Positions 42,233 to 51,702 of a DNA stretch of 64,000 bases are shown in pieces (positions within the stretch are counted from its first letter, which is position 1; each line of letters begins with the position of its first letter). The notes under the pieces are model-generated. The model had not been told where the DNA came from. It did no database searches and saw only the letters and a program-made list of their open reading frames with translations. Both the position numbers and the translations under genes were made by a program. The DNA is from Psychrobacillus sp042885655 (GTDB lineage Bacteria; Bacillota; Bacilli; Bacillales_A; Planococcaceae), in NCBI RefSeq assembly GCF_042885655.1, contig NZ_JBHVRO010000005.1, positions 124,001 to 188,000 on the forward strand. The letters are read 5' to 3'.

Positions 42233-42510
42233 CACTACCTTTAATGGAGAAATATACTAGAATTATATCATATAACCATTAATTTTTAAGGTAAGTTCAC
42301 CTAAATTAAAAAGGACTTTCGTATTATTTATAAAACTAATTTTTAATATTATTTTTATTTAATGAATAAAAAGTCGCTCAAAATAAGTTCCTATAACTAG
42401 TTTTTTATTATTTTACAGGTCAATGGACTTTTTTTATTAACTACTTCTTCACTAGAAGGAAATATAATGAAGTTCGCAATTTTTGCATTTTTTTGATTTG
42501 AATATTTATT

Positions 42511-43734
42511 CTATAGTTTTAAATCTATACCATCTTCTGCTATTTTTTCTTCTAAATTATCACTTATCAAGCTCGCTAATACATGAACACGAAGAATAAT
42601 TCCCTTAATAGTTAAATCCTCATCTGTAACTACAAGCGGATATTTAGAATCTAGTACATAAGGAATAATATCTTGTACATATTCGTCCGGTCGAATTGTT
42701 TTCACATCTGTAGACATCACTTCTAATAACGACTTTTTCTGTTTAAGCCCATCAATCGCTTGATCAATCGTAACAATTCCTTGTAGTTTACGCTTTCGAT
42801 CGGCTACAAACGCACTGGATATCCCATTTTCACGCATTACTTTTGCAGCTACATTCAGTCCATCTTTTAGTGAAACTAAGCCATGGGGTTTCATCATAAT
42901 ATTTTCAGCTTGCAATATCTTAGAACGATCGATATCTCGAATGAATTCCGAAATGTATTTACTCGCTGGTTTATCTAAAATCTCTTCAGGTGTGCCAATT
43001 TGCTCAACTTTTCCATTTTTCATAACTGCTACACGATCACCAATTTTAAAAGCTTCATTCACATCATGTGTAATAAAAATGATTGTTTTTTGCAGCCTAT
43101 TTTGGATATCTAGGAGCTCTAATTGCATTTCTCTTCGAATTAACGGATCTAGTGCACTAAAAGGCTCATCCATTAATAGTATATCCGGGTCGTTAGCAAG
43201 TGCTCTTGCTATACCAACACGTTGCCGCATCCCTCCTGAAAGCTCTTCAGGATATTGATTTTCATATCCTTTCAACCCTACTATTTCTAAATGCTTTTGT
43301 GCGATTTTTTGTCTTTCCTCTTTGGCCATACCTCTTACTTCTAACCCGTATTCAATGTTTTCTAGTACCGTTCGGTGACTAAACAATCCGAAGTGTTGGA
43401 ATACCATTGCAATTTTTTTCTGACGATAATATTTTAGTTGGGATTTATTATAACCAACGACGTTTTCTCCATCGACGTAGATAGCACCTGACGTTGGGCG
43501 ATTTAATAAATTTAAGCAACGAATTAGGGTAGATTTACCACTTCCTGATAAACCCATAATAACGAAGGTTTCTCCTTCCATAATTTCCATAGATGCATCG
43601 TAAACTCCTACGGTATGGCTAGTTTTAGCGAGTATCTCTTCCTTAGAAACACCACTTTGAATCATTGGAATCACTTTTTTAGGTCTAGGGCCAAAAATTT
43701 TGGATACATTTTCAATTTTTAGTTTTACTGTCAT
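42511..43734 (-). CDS. opuAA: Glycine betaine/proline-type ABC importer ATPase with CBS pair
   Basis: 407 residues. ATPase motifs: Walker A GLSGSGKST, signature LSGGMRQRVG, Walker B ILLMDEPFSALDP. The C-terminal tandem CBS domains are the ionic-strength sensor of OpuA/ProV ATPases. The N-terminus FGPRPKKVIPMIQSG is the usual OpuAA extension. It overlaps the permease gene by four bases (ATGA). Third gene of the leftward binding protein-permease-ATPase operon. Confidence 0.9.
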   Translation of the reverse strand: MTVKLKIENVSKIFGPRPKKVIPMIQSGVSKEEILAKTSHTVGVYDASMEIMEGETFVIMGLSGSGKSTLIRCLNLLNRPTSGAIYVDGENVVGYNKSQLKYYRQKKIAMVFQHFGLFSHRTVLENIEYGLEVRGMAKEERQKIAQKHLEIVGLKGYENQYPEELSGGMRQRVGIARALANDPDILLMDEPFSALDPLIRREMQLELLDIQNRLQKTIIFITHDVNEAFKIGDRVAVMKNGKVEQIGTPEEILDKPASKYISEFIRDIDRSKILQAENIMMKPHGLVSLKDGLNVAAKVMRENGISSAFVADRKRKLQGIVTIDQAIDGLKQKKSLLEVMSTDVKTIRPDEYVQDIIPYVLDSKYPLVVTDEDLTIKGIILRVHVLASLISDNLEEKIAEDGIDLKL

Positions 43735-44591
43735 GCCATATCCCTCCCTTGTTTCTGAATGCGCTTCGCAATTCCACCTGTAATTCGGTCAATAATGATA
43801 GCTAAAAATACAATACTAACTCCCGCTTCAAAACCTAGTGCAATATCAATTCGGTTGATGGCAAATAGCACTCGTTCCCCAAGTCCTTGTGCCCCCACCA
43901 TCGATCCAACAACAGCCATCGCTAGCGCCATCATTGTAGTCTGGTTTACCCCTGCCATAATCGTTGGCAAGGCTTGTGGAAGCTCCACTTTCATAAGCAT
44001 TTGTTTTCTAGAAGAACCAAACGATTGGGCAGATTCTATAACCTCATGGTCAACATTACGTATTCCGAGCTCCGTCAATCGAATAACCGGTGGCAAAGCG
44101 TAAATAATCGTTGCAATTACTGCTGGAACGTTCCCTAACGGAAAGAAGAAAATTACAGGAATTAAGTACACAAAGCTTGGCATCGTCTGCATAGCATCTA
44201 AAATCGGGCGCATAATTTTTGAGATAGTTTTGCTAAACGCCGTCAGAATTCCTGCCGGGATACCTATGACAAGAGAAAGAATTACAGATATTAATACAAT
44301 CGATATAGTGGTCATCGTTTGTGGCCATAAATTAAAAGTACCTATTAGAAACATAAAGAGAGCAAAAAGTAGCCCAGCATATAAAGTGGTAAAGTACCAT
44401 CCCAATGAGAAAATAACAATAATAAGCAGCCACCAAGGGATAGCAAGAAGTCCAGTTTCCAATCCCTTAATCATTGTGGATGCAATAACAAATATAAAAT
44501 CAAAAAAACCATCAAAGTTTGCGGCTAAAAAATCAATAAATTTTTCCATACCACTTCCTATTGGTAAACGTATATCAGGAAATTCTTTCAT
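43731..44591 (-). CDS. opuAB: Glycine betaine/proline-type ABC importer permease
   Basis: 286 residues with six to seven membrane segments. The EAA loop reads ELGIRNVDHEVIESAQSFGS. The N-terminal helix pair is of OpuAB/ProW type. It lies in the middle of the operon, so the order here differs from B. subtilis opuAA-AB-AC by having the binding protein first. Confidence 0.9.
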   Translation of the reverse strand: MKEFPDIRLPIGSGMEKFIDFLAANFDGFFDFIFVIASTMIKGLETGLLAIPWWLLIIVIFSLGWYFTTLYAGLLFALFMFLIGTFNLWPQTMTTISIVLISVILSLVIGIPAGILTAFSKTISKIMRPILDAMQTMPSFVYLIPVIFFFPLGNVPAVIATIIYALPPVIRLTELGIRNVDHEVIESAQSFGSSRKQMLMKVELPQALPTIMAGVNQTTMMALAMAVVGSMVGAQGLGERVLFAINRIDIALGFEAGVSIVFLAIIIDRITGGIAKRIQKQGRDMA

Positions 44592-44665
44592 AAGTCTCGG
44601 ACTGTTAGATTACACAGCCTCTGACACCTCACATTTCTCGGTTAGATTTTTTGTAACATGATATA

Positions 44666-45661
44666 TTATTTCAAAGCTGCTTTTACTTTTTGAGCAACTT
44701 CATCAGACACCCAAGCTGTCCAAACGTCTTCATGTTGTTTCATCCACCAATGTGCGGCTTCTTCTGGTTCAGCTCCAGTTTCATTCATGTAATTCAGAGC
44801 GCTCTCTGTTAACTCACTGCTAGTTTTATATTTACTTAAGAAATCTACAACATCTTTTGCTTGTGTTGGTAAATCTTTATTCACAGCAATGACGACATCA
44901 TTAGGAGGAAATTCCGTTCCTTTATTTTCATCCCACACTTTTTTATCATAAGGATTGTCCTCAAGCAGTGTTAAATCATAACTCGCAGTAACCCAAGTTG
45001 GGGACCAATAATACCCGACCCAAGGCTTACCTTTTTTGTATGCACCCGCTAAATCTGCAACAATTGCAGAATCAGATCCTGGCGCTAAGTAGTTATATTT
45101 TTTATCCAGTCCATATGTTTTGAGTTTCGTTTCCAAGTATTCACTTAGAATCCAACTAGATGGTGCACCAACAATACGTCCTTTGCTTTTATCTTCAGGA
45201 TCTTGAAAAATTTCTGGGTACTTCGCTAAATCTTCCACCGTTTTTAAATCTGGAGCTACAGCTTTAATCCCTCTTTCTGGATCTCCTTTTATCACGTAAG
45301 TTGGAACATATAATCCTTGTGAATTATCATCAAAGTTTGTAGTTACTTTAATAACTTTCCCACTATCAATCGCTTTATCGTAAACATCTTTAATATTATC
45401 CGACCATATTTCCATATAGACATTAATATCCCCTTGTTCAAGCGCTTGCATAGTTGCAGCAGTTGTTCCACTTGTAACCTCTGTATCATAACCATAACCT
45501 TTTTCCACAATTAACTGCGCAATACTATTATGTACCCGTATACTATCCCATCCGGCATCGGCAAATTTGATAACCTTTATACTCTCACTACTTGAATCAT
45601 TACCACACGCGGAAAGCATTAAAAGCGTGCACAACGAAAAAAACAACACTATCTTTCTCAT
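44666..45661 (-). CDS. Substrate-binding lipoprotein of the betaine-type importer
   Basis: 331 residues. Lipobox MLSAC (Cys19). The fold is that of OpuAC/ProX quaternary-amine binding proteins, with tryptophan-rich regions (ADAGWDSIRVH, EIWSDN, WVGYYWSPTW) that could form the aromatic cage for a quaternary amine. AAHWWMKQHEDVW lies near the end. First gene of the operon, 74 bases before the permease. Whether it binds glycine betaine, carnitine or proline betaine cannot be read. Confidence 0.88.
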   Translation of the reverse strand: MRKIVLFFSLCTLLMLSACGNDSSSESIKVIKFADAGWDSIRVHNSIAQLIVEKGYGYDTEVTSGTTAATMQALEQGDINVYMEIWSDNIKDVYDKAIDSGKVIKVTTNFDDNSQGLYVPTYVIKGDPERGIKAVAPDLKTVEDLAKYPEIFQDPEDKSKGRIVGAPSSWILSEYLETKLKTYGLDKKYNYLAPGSDSAIVADLAGAYKKGKPWVGYYWSPTWVTASYDLTLLEDNPYDKKVWDENKGTEFPPNDVVIAVNKDLPTQAKDVVDFLSKYKTSSELTESALNYMNETGAEPEEAAHWWMKQHEDVWTAWVSDEVAQKVKAALK

Positions 45662-45834
45662 TTAAACTTCTACCCCTTTTCTTATTTTATAAAGACTCAC
45701 GGCCTTTTCTTTATTCAATACCCTATTTTGAAACAATTAATCATTTAATAGACAAATAGCCTTGAGTTTCTCGTTTTTTGAGTAAGACATTTATATAAAA
45801 CCTTCTATTGGTTTTCTTTCATTTTGTGCATTAA

Positions 45835-45871
45835 AAAAGCCCTATGTTGTCTTTTATTTGACAACTAGGGC
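45835..45871 (-). terminator. Terminator of the 2-hydroxyacid dehydrogenase gene
   Basis: GCCCTATGTTGTC (45839-45851) pairs with GACAACTAGGGC (45860-45871), and the minus strand continues with six Ts. Confidence 0.88.
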
Positions 45872-45883
45872 AATTTCTCTAGA

Positions 45884-46843
45884 TTATACAACTCTATTTT
45901 CTGGTTCTTTTTCTTCCAAGACAGCTTCAATAGCTTTGGCGTTCATTTGCATCATCGCAAGTCTTGTACGAATACTTGCGCTCCCGATATGCGGTAGGAC
46001 CGTTACGTTTGGTAACGTTAATAATGGATGATCTAGTGGCACAGGTTCAACTTCGAATACATCTAAGCCAGCTGCCCAGATTTTGTTCGTCGCTAAGGCA
46101 TCGTATAGGGCTTGTTCGTCAACGACCCCTCCTCTAGCTACGTTAATAATGGTTGCCGTATCTTTCATTAGGCTTAACTCGCGTTCACCAATTAGTCCCT
46201 TCGTTTCCGGAGTTAGTGGAGTTAACAGCACGATAAAGTCTGATTCCTCTAGTAGTGTATCGAGTTCTGCATAAGTAAATCCGAACTCTTTTTCAACATC
46301 CATTTTTCGTGTTCGATTATGGTAAAGTACGTTCATATTAAATCCTTTTGCCCTTCTTGCCACCGCTTCACCGATGCGGCCCATTCCAATAATACCAATG
46401 GTTGCGCCAAATACATCCATCCCTGTATATTGCATTGGTGACCGTGACTTCCAATGGCCAGCACGAAGATCACGTTCTGCCTCCATAACTCGACGAGCAG
46501 TAGCTAGAAGTAAAGAAAATGCTAAATCTGCAGTAGTTTCTGTTAAAACTCCTGGAGTATTTGTCACAATAATTCCATTCTCTTTCGCTGCCTCTACATC
46601 GATATTATTATATCCAACCCCTAGATTACTAATTACTTTTAAGTTTGGTAGGCTTGCTATAAGTGAACGATCCACTTTATCGGATAGCATTGTCCAAATA
46701 GCATGCGCATCTTTCGCTTCAATTTTTAATTCTTCAGATGTCATTTGAATTTCATCACTATGCCACATCTTAACTTCAAATTTTTCTTTTAATGAAGCCA
46801 CTGCTTCATCTGGTAATTTACGTGTAATAAAAACTTTATCCAA
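45884..46843 (-). CDS. D-2-hydroxyacid dehydrogenase (glyoxylate/hydroxypyruvate reductase-like)
   Basis: 319 residues from TTG 46843, which lies seven bases after GGAGGT; the longer frame starts inside that site. The NAD(P) motif is ATIGIIGMGRIGEAVARRAK. Catalytic Arg, Glu and His are in NVARGGVVDE, LDVFEVEPVP and LPHIGSAS. The protein most resembles GhrB-type glyoxylate/hydroxypyruvate reductases. It stands alone upstream of the TPP element on the opposite strand. Confidence 0.92.
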   Translation of the reverse strand: MDKVFITRKLPDEAVASLKEKFEVKMWHSDEIQMTSEELKIEAKDAHAIWTMLSDKVDRSLIASLPNLKVISNLGVGYNNIDVEAAKENGIIVTNTPGVLTETTADLAFSLLLATARRVMEAERDLRAGHWKSRSPMQYTGMDVFGATIGIIGMGRIGEAVARRAKGFNMNVLYHNRTRKMDVEKEFGFTYAELDTLLEESDFIVLLTPLTPETKGLIGERELSLMKDTATIINVARGGVVDEQALYDALATNKIWAAGLDVFEVEPVPLDHPLLTLPNVTVLPHIGSASIRTRLAMMQMNAKAIEAVLEEKEPENRVV

Positions 46844-47000
46844 ACCTATTACCTCCAACTATTCTGATAGTTTAAGCATGGACGAAAGTATAAAATTTTG
46901 CAACTAAGTTTACATTGGTAATTTCATAAGTTATACTGAGGGCACATAAAAAATCAAATTGTTTTTATAACAGTTTAGCAAACTACATACCGTTTTCTGC

Positions 47001-47088
47001 ACTAGGGGTGCCCACTTTGGCTGTGATGAGAGCTTTTTAGCTCCGATCCCTTATTACTCGATCAGGATAATACCTGCGTGAGGAAGTG
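47001..47088 (+). promoter_or_regulatory. TPP (THI-element) riboswitch
   Basis: The conserved order is clear: ACTAGGGGTGCC, then GCTGTGATGAGAG, then GATCAGGATAATACCTGCGT and GAGGAAGTG. These are the pyrimidine- and pyrophosphate-sensing helices of the TPP aptamer. The one variation is CTGTGATGAGA for the usual CTGAGATGAGA. It precedes the ykoFEDC operon, which it should switch off when thiamine pyrophosphate is abundant. Confidence 0.95.
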
Positions 47089-47123
47089 CGGTGACTTTCC
47101 GAGTTTTTTCATATTGGATAAGT

Positions 47124-47155
47124 GGCTGCATCTTCAACGGATGTAGTCTTTTTTT
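47124..47155 (+). terminator. Riboswitch-controlled terminator
   Basis: GGCTGCATC (47124-47132) pairs with GATGTAGTC (47140-47148) and seven Ts follow. It lies between the aptamer and the ykoF ribosome site. Confidence 0.88.
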
Positions 47156-47179
47156 ATGAAAATTTTAGGAGGTTTTATT

Positions 47180-47761
47180 ATGCAATGTGGTTTAAGCCCA
47201 ATTGTCGGATTTCGTTTTTCCCTGCATCCGATGACCAATGATTTTATTTCAGTTATTAAAGGAGCCCTTCAAGAAACAGACACTTCGAAAGTTTGGATGC
47301 ATACAGATGATGTATCAACCGTGATTCGCGGGAAACAGGTGCATGTTTTCAATGTAGCAAAAGCGATTACGTTACATGCTGCTAAAACTGGCGTGCATAT
47401 TGCGTTGTCGGGCAGTTTTTCTGCTGGTTGTCCAGGCGATACTGCTGGAGATGTCTATTTGGATAAGGACGATCAGGTGGCGAATAAAGATACTACAAGA
47501 CAATATGTTTCTTCTCAATTCGCATTATATCCGATGAATAACCCCAACTATATGGACGTTATTTACCGAGAAGTAGACCGGGCAAAAGAATATGGAGTCT
47601 TCAATGAATCTATGCACTATGCTAGTGGTATTCATGGGGACATTCACGATGTGTTTGCGTTTTATGAAGAGACATTTACACATGCACGTTCTGAAGAACA
47701 TAAACATTTAGTAATGACCGTTTCGATGAGTATTAATAGTCCCTCGCACGGAGGTCTTTAA
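47180..47761 (+). CDS. ykoF: YkoF, thiamine/HMP-binding protein
   Basis: 193 residues from ATG 47180, with AGGAGG seven bases ahead. MQCGLSPIVGFRFSLHPMTN and SGSFSAGCPGD are typical of YkoF, a cytosolic dimer that binds thiamine or its hydroxymethylpyrimidine part. First gene of the TPP-regulated operon, with one base before ykoE. Confidence 0.92.
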   Translation: MQCGLSPIVGFRFSLHPMTNDFISVIKGALQETDTSKVWMHTDDVSTVIRGKQVHVFNVAKAITLHAAKTGVHIALSGSFSAGCPGDTAGDVYLDKDDQVANKDTTRQYVSSQFALYPMNNPNYMDVIYREVDRAKEYGVFNESMHYASGIHGDIHDVFAFYEETFTHARSEEHKHLVMTVSMSINSPSHGGL

Positions 47762-47762
47762 T

Positions 47763-48344
47763 ATGTTGAAATCGTGGAAGTTAAAAGAAATTGTTCTAAT
47801 GTCATTATTTTCAGTCGTGTTTGGGATTGTCTATTTATTGTTCCTTCATGTCGGCAATATTTGGGCAGGGTTTATCGGGCCGATTGCATATGAATGGATT
47901 TTTGGTATTTGGTTTATCGTTTCGATTATTTGTATGTATATTATTCGCAAGCCTGGTGCGGCGGTCATTTCAGAGACAATTGCAGCTGCGATTGAAGTTT
48001 TGTTAGGTAATGCGGTTGGCCCTAGATTAATTTTATCAGGTCTTATTCAAGGTTTAGGTGCGGAAGCTGTATTTGCAGCAACACGCTACAAGCGATTTGA
48101 TTTGTGGGTGCTGATGCTAGCTGGCGTCGGGTCTTCGGTATTTAGTTTCGTTTACGGTTATCTGTTAGGTGGATTTACGGTATATACTCCTAGTTATATT
48201 GCTTTGATGCTAGGAATTCGCATTTTAAGTGGTGCAATAATTACTGGTGTTGGAGGTAAGGCTTTATCTGACGGATTACTTGCGACTGGTTCGCTTCGTG
48301 GGTATGCCATTTCACGCTCGAAAAAAAGTGATGTTCGTGCATGA
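47763..48344 (+). CDS. ykoE: YkoE, substrate-binding (S) component of the HMP/thiamine ECF importer
   Basis: 193 residues with six hydrophobic helices. It is the membrane component that captures hydroxymethylpyrimidine or thiamine and works with YkoD and YkoC. Characteristic pieces are GPIAYEWIFGIWFIVSII and VISETIAAAIEVLLGNAVG. Its 3' end overlaps ykoD by 14 bases. Confidence 0.92.
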   Translation: MLKSWKLKEIVLMSLFSVVFGIVYLLFLHVGNIWAGFIGPIAYEWIFGIWFIVSIICMYIIRKPGAAVISETIAAAIEVLLGNAVGPRLILSGLIQGLGAEAVFAATRYKRFDLWVLMLAGVGSSVFSFVYGYLLGGFTVYTPSYIALMLGIRILSGAIITGVGGKALSDGLLATGSLRGYAISRSKKSDVRA

Positions 48345-49707
48345 TATTATTCGGTTTGAAAAAGTGAGTTTTCGTTATCCAGACGAGGAAAAATGGATAT
48401 TGAGCGATTTTTCCTTTTCTGTTCGGGGTGGCGAACGTGTAGTTATTACCGGTCCAAGTGGTTGCGGAAAAACAACGTTACTATTTTTGTGTAATCGGTT
48501 GTACCCTGATAATTGTGATGGTATTTTGACTGGTACAATAAATTTGTTTGGACGGGATCATACGAAATTCATTCCCGGGGAAATAAATCACCGAGTAGCG
48601 ACCGTTTTCCAAGATCCTGATTCGCAGTTTTGTATGCAAACAGTAGAAGAAGAGCTTGCTTTTACATTAGAAAATTTACATGTTCCGAGAGATGAAATGG
48701 ACAAAAAGATTTGCAAAGTTCTAGCTTTAACAGACTTAAGCGATTTTCGACATGCCGTTATTCAACAGCTTTCCGGTGGTCAAAAACAACGGATCGCTAC
48801 TGCCTGTGCACTAATTATGGAGCCTCAAGTTTTGCTGCTTGATGAACCGATCTCTCATTTAGATCCCTATACCGCGAAAAAGTATGTCGAATGGTTGGAT
48901 CAGTTGCAGAAAAAACAGGGAATGACGGTGATTGCTATTGAACACAGATTGGATTTATGGGGGGACTTCTTTGATAGAAGCATCCCTTTAGTTCCAATCG
49001 ACAATGCTGTTCCCCTAATTAAAAGGAAAAGCACTAAGCAAACTGAAACTTCACTTGTTGTAAATAAAATAATAGCAAAGCCTTTTCTAAAGGAAACCAC
49101 TTTTACGTTAAATCGTGGAGAAATTACTGTTCTTGCTGGTCCAAACGGTAGTGGAAAAACTACTTTATTGAGAGCACTATGCCAGTTAATACCTTCTAAA
49201 GGAACGGTACAGCCGGAGTTTTTGGGATATGTCCCGCAATCACCAGAGTTTTTATTTCTTACCAAAAATGTACGGGATGAAGTTGCTTATGGCGGTGGAA
49301 GTGATGTCAATGAGATAATGACACGGCTAAAACTCTTGCCTATAACTGATGCACACCCTTTTGCGGTAAGTCACGGCCAAAAGCGTCGAGTAGCAATTGC
49401 AGCTATGCTTTGTGATGGGAGAGAAGTTATTTTAATGGATGAACCCACTTCTGGTCAGGATGCTGCAGCTTTATTTGAATTATTTCAATTAATTGACGAG
49501 CGAGCTCGCGAAGGAACGACGTTTTTAATAGTTACTCATGACATGGAATTTACACATTGTATAGCCGATTCGGTTTTATTATTGAAAGACGGGTATTTAA
49601 CTGGAAAGTTTGAAGCTGATGTTGTGTGGGACAATGAACAACTCCTGCATGACCACCACTTACTCTCCCCGAAAGGAGTGTTACGTCATGAAAAATGCTT
49701 TGCATAA
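48331..49707 (+). CDS. ykoD: YkoD, fused double ABC ATPase of the ECF importer
   Basis: 458 residues with two ATPase units in one chain. First unit: Walker A GPSGCGKTT, signature LSGGQKQRIAT, Walker B LLLDEPISHLDP. Second: GPNGSGKTT, signature VSHGQKRRVAI, ILMDEPTSGQD. ATG 48331 is the first sensible start, but its ribosome site is weak, so translation may be coupled to ykoE through the overlap. It powers the YkoE/YkoC importer. Confidence 0.92.
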   Translation: MFVHDIIRFEKVSFRYPDEEKWILSDFSFSVRGGERVVITGPSGCGKTTLLFLCNRLYPDNCDGILTGTINLFGRDHTKFIPGEINHRVATVFQDPDSQFCMQTVEEELAFTLENLHVPRDEMDKKICKVLALTDLSDFRHAVIQQLSGGQKQRIATACALIMEPQVLLLDEPISHLDPYTAKKYVEWLDQLQKKQGMTVIAIEHRLDLWGDFFDRSIPLVPIDNAVPLIKRKSTKQTETSLVVNKIIAKPFLKETTFTLNRGEITVLAGPNGSGKTTLLRALCQLIPSKGTVQPEFLGYVPQSPEFLFLTKNVRDEVAYGGGSDVNEIMTRLKLLPITDAHPFAVSHGQKRRVAIAAMLCDGREVILMDEPTSGQDAAALFELFQLIDERAREGTTFLIVTHDMEFTHCIADSVLLLKDGYLTGKFEADVVWDNEQLLHDHHLLSPKGVLRHEKCFA

Positions 49708-50443
49708 GATGAATCCTTCGGTAAAGTTTTTAGTGATTACAGTTTGTATGTTTACAATGGCTTTCTTTTTTGATCCATGGACGCCACTTGTTTTTTGGGT
49801 TGGTGTAATTTTGTTGCAGCTGTTGTGTAGCCAGGTTAATTGGAAGAAATGGTTGTTATTTATGCTTCCATTTTTTATTACAGCATTCGGTTACTTTTGG
49901 ACAACTATTGTGTTCGCGAAAGATCACCTAGGATCGGTTATTTGGTCGTTTGGATCTGTAGAAATTACTATGATTCAATTGGAGTATGCACTATCTTTAA
50001 GCTTTCGAGTATTAGCATTTTCCAGTTTGTCTCTATTATTTGCATTGACAACAAATCCCGTTACATTCATTTTAAGTTTAATGCAACAATTAAAACTATC
50101 ACCAAAAATCGCATATGGTGTGATGGTTGGCTATCAGTTTTTACCTGTATTAAAAGATGAATTTGTTCATATTCAGCAAGCACATCGTTTAAGAGGAGTA
50201 ACTAACAATAAAAATGCCTTGCAGCGGCTACTTGGCATTCGTCGAGTATTAATTCCTATGCTTGCCGGTGCTGTTAGAAAAGCAGAGCGTGCGGCCTTTG
50301 CAATGGAGGCAAGGGGTTTTACCGGAGAGCGGAGAAGTAGTTATTTCCAGGTGATTTCTATCGGAAAAGTGGACGCGGTTATGGCAGTTTTATTTTTATT
50401 CGTATTAGTTTTAAGCTGTACGAACCCGTTGTGGCTTCGTTAA
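49688..50443 (+). CDS. ykoC: YkoC, transmembrane (T) component of the ECF importer
   Basis: 251 residues with about five helices. The coupling motifs of ECF T components are visible (RGVTNNKN..., ending in AFAMEARGFTG). AAAGGAG precedes the ATG at 49688, inside the end of ykoD. It links the ATPase to the YkoE substrate component. Confidence 0.92.
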   Translation: MKNALHKMNPSVKFLVITVCMFTMAFFFDPWTPLVFWVGVILLQLLCSQVNWKKWLLFMLPFFITAFGYFWTTIVFAKDHLGSVIWSFGSVEITMIQLEYALSLSFRVLAFSSLSLLFALTTNPVTFILSLMQQLKLSPKIAYGVMVGYQFLPVLKDEFVHIQQAHRLRGVTNNKNALQRLLGIRRVLIPMLAGAVRKAERAAFAMEARGFTGERRSSYFQVISIGKVDAVMAVLFLFVLVLSCTNPLWLR

Positions 50444-50479
50444 TATAGAACTAGATATATTAACTGAGGAGTGATAAAG

Positions 50480-50980
50480 ATGTCATTTGTTGCTTTACTT
50501 CGTGGAATTAATCTAGGCTCTAGAAATAAAGTAGATATGAAGTCATTGAAGGCGCTTTTTGAAGAAATGGGCTATGAAAATGTGCAGACTTATATTCAGA
50601 CGGGGAATGTTATTTTTGATAATGCAGCTTATGATGTGCCTGCGATTGAGACTGCGCTTCTTAAAAAATATGGTTTTGAAATACCGGTCATTGTTCGCAC
50701 TAGAGAAGAGTTGGAAGAGATCCAAAAGCATCCAATCTTCTTGAAAGATCAAGTATATATTATGTTTTTGGCGCATGAGATTTCGGATGAACAACAAGCA
50801 TTACTCGGTGAATTAGTCGAAGATGAATTTGTTGTGTGGAATCGTAAAAATATCATTATTAATCTATCGAAAAGCTATCACAAGACCAAGTTTACAAATA
50901 ATTTTTTCGAGAAAAAGCTTGGAATGGGTTCCACTGCACGAAATCAGAACACAGTAAATAAAATATTGTTGAAAATGTGA
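50480..50980 (+). CDS. DUF1697 family protein
   Basis: 166 residues. FVALLRGINLGSRNKVDMKS and TYIQTGNVIFD are the hallmarks of this widespread, uncharacterised, soluble family. ATG 50480 is used because GAGGAG lies eight bases ahead. It lies 36 bases after ykoC but a functional link is unlikely. Confidence 0.9.
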   Translation: MSFVALLRGINLGSRNKVDMKSLKALFEEMGYENVQTYIQTGNVIFDNAAYDVPAIETALLKKYGFEIPVIVRTREELEEIQKHPIFLKDQVYIMFLAHEISDEQQALLGELVEDEFVVWNRKNIIINLSKSYHKTKFTNNFFEKKLGMGSTARNQNTVNKILLKM

Positions 50981-51040
50981 ATAGCTTCCGCTTTATCAAG
51001 AAGATTCGGATGCCATTTGAAAATATAGTCTACAAAGCGT

Positions 51041-51075
51041 AAAAGGTTTCCCTAGTAATGGAGGAAACCTTTTTT
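51041..51075 (+). terminator. Terminator after DUF1697 gene
   Basis: AAAAGGTTTCC (51041-51051) pairs with GGAAACCTTTT (51063-51073), running into the T-rich start of the tandem array. It probably ends the ykoFEDC and DUF1697 transcripts. Confidence 0.85.
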
Positions 51076-51178
51076 CGACCGATTATACCTATTATTCGAC
51101 CGATGTTTGGGGAATACGACCGATTATGCTAACTATTCAATCGATTATCATGAGTTTTCGACCGATTGAAATTGTTTA
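51074..51178. repeat. 21-bp-period degenerate tandem array 2 (core TTCGACCGATTAT)
   Basis: The core recurs at 51076, 51097, 51117, 51138 and 51159 (steps 21, 20, 21, 21). Unit three has TACGACCGATTAT and unit four TTCAATCGATTAT. It begins directly on the T run of the preceding terminator and lies before the VOC gene. Confidence 0.8.
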
Positions 51179-51275
51179 TAAGTATTTTTAATAGCAAATC
51201 ATAATTACAATAAAATTTCCAAATACCTCTCTTTACGTTAAGCTTAAACTAGAACGAAACAAGGGGGAATTTATC

Positions 51276-51644
51276 ATGTCATTTATTTTTAAATCGATCG
51301 ACCATGTTCAATTAGCAGCTCCTAAAGGTTCAGAAACAATAGCGAGAAAGTTTTTTGGTGAAATACTAGGTTTTCAAGAAATAGAAAAGCCAGAGAAGTT
51401 AAGAAAAAAAGGTGGCGTATGGTTTCAATTCAATACTTATCAAATTCATATAGGTATTGAAGAACCATTCACACCTGCCAAAAAGGCGCACCCTGCATTT
51501 GAAGTTGAAAATCTAGACGCACTAAAAATGCATTTAAATCAAAACGAAGTTAACTTCATGGTAGACACTGATTTACCAGGAGCAAATAGAATTTATGTAC
51601 ACGATCCATTTGGCAACCGAATTGAAATTTTGGAATGGATTTAA
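51276..51644 (+). CDS. VOC/glyoxalase-fold protein
   Basis: 122 residues with the beta-alpha-beta3 repeats of the vicinal-oxygen-chelate family (IDHVQLAAPKGSE, YQIHIGIEEPF, HPAFEVENLDAL, YVHDPFGNRIEILE). Potential metal ligands are His8 region, His, Glu and Asp of the last strands. Substrate unknown. AAGGGGGAA precedes the ATG. Ends in a shared terminator with nrdF. Confidence 0.88.
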   Translation: MSFIFKSIDHVQLAAPKGSETIARKFFGEILGFQEIEKPEKLRKKGGVWFQFNTYQIHIGIEEPFTPAKKAHPAFEVENLDALKMHLNQNEVNFMVDTDLPGANRIYVHDPFGNRIEILEWI

Positions 51645-51650
51645 CAAAAA

Positions 51651-51689
51651 AAAGCGTTCAATTAGCCAAAATGACTAATTGAACGCTTT
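51651..51689. terminator. Bidirectional terminator between VOC and nrdF genes
   Basis: AAAGCGTTCAATTAG (51651-51665) and its exact complement (51675-51689), A run on one side and T-rich on the other. Confidence 0.9.
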
Positions 51690-51702
51690 ACTTTCTCTTT
51701 AT

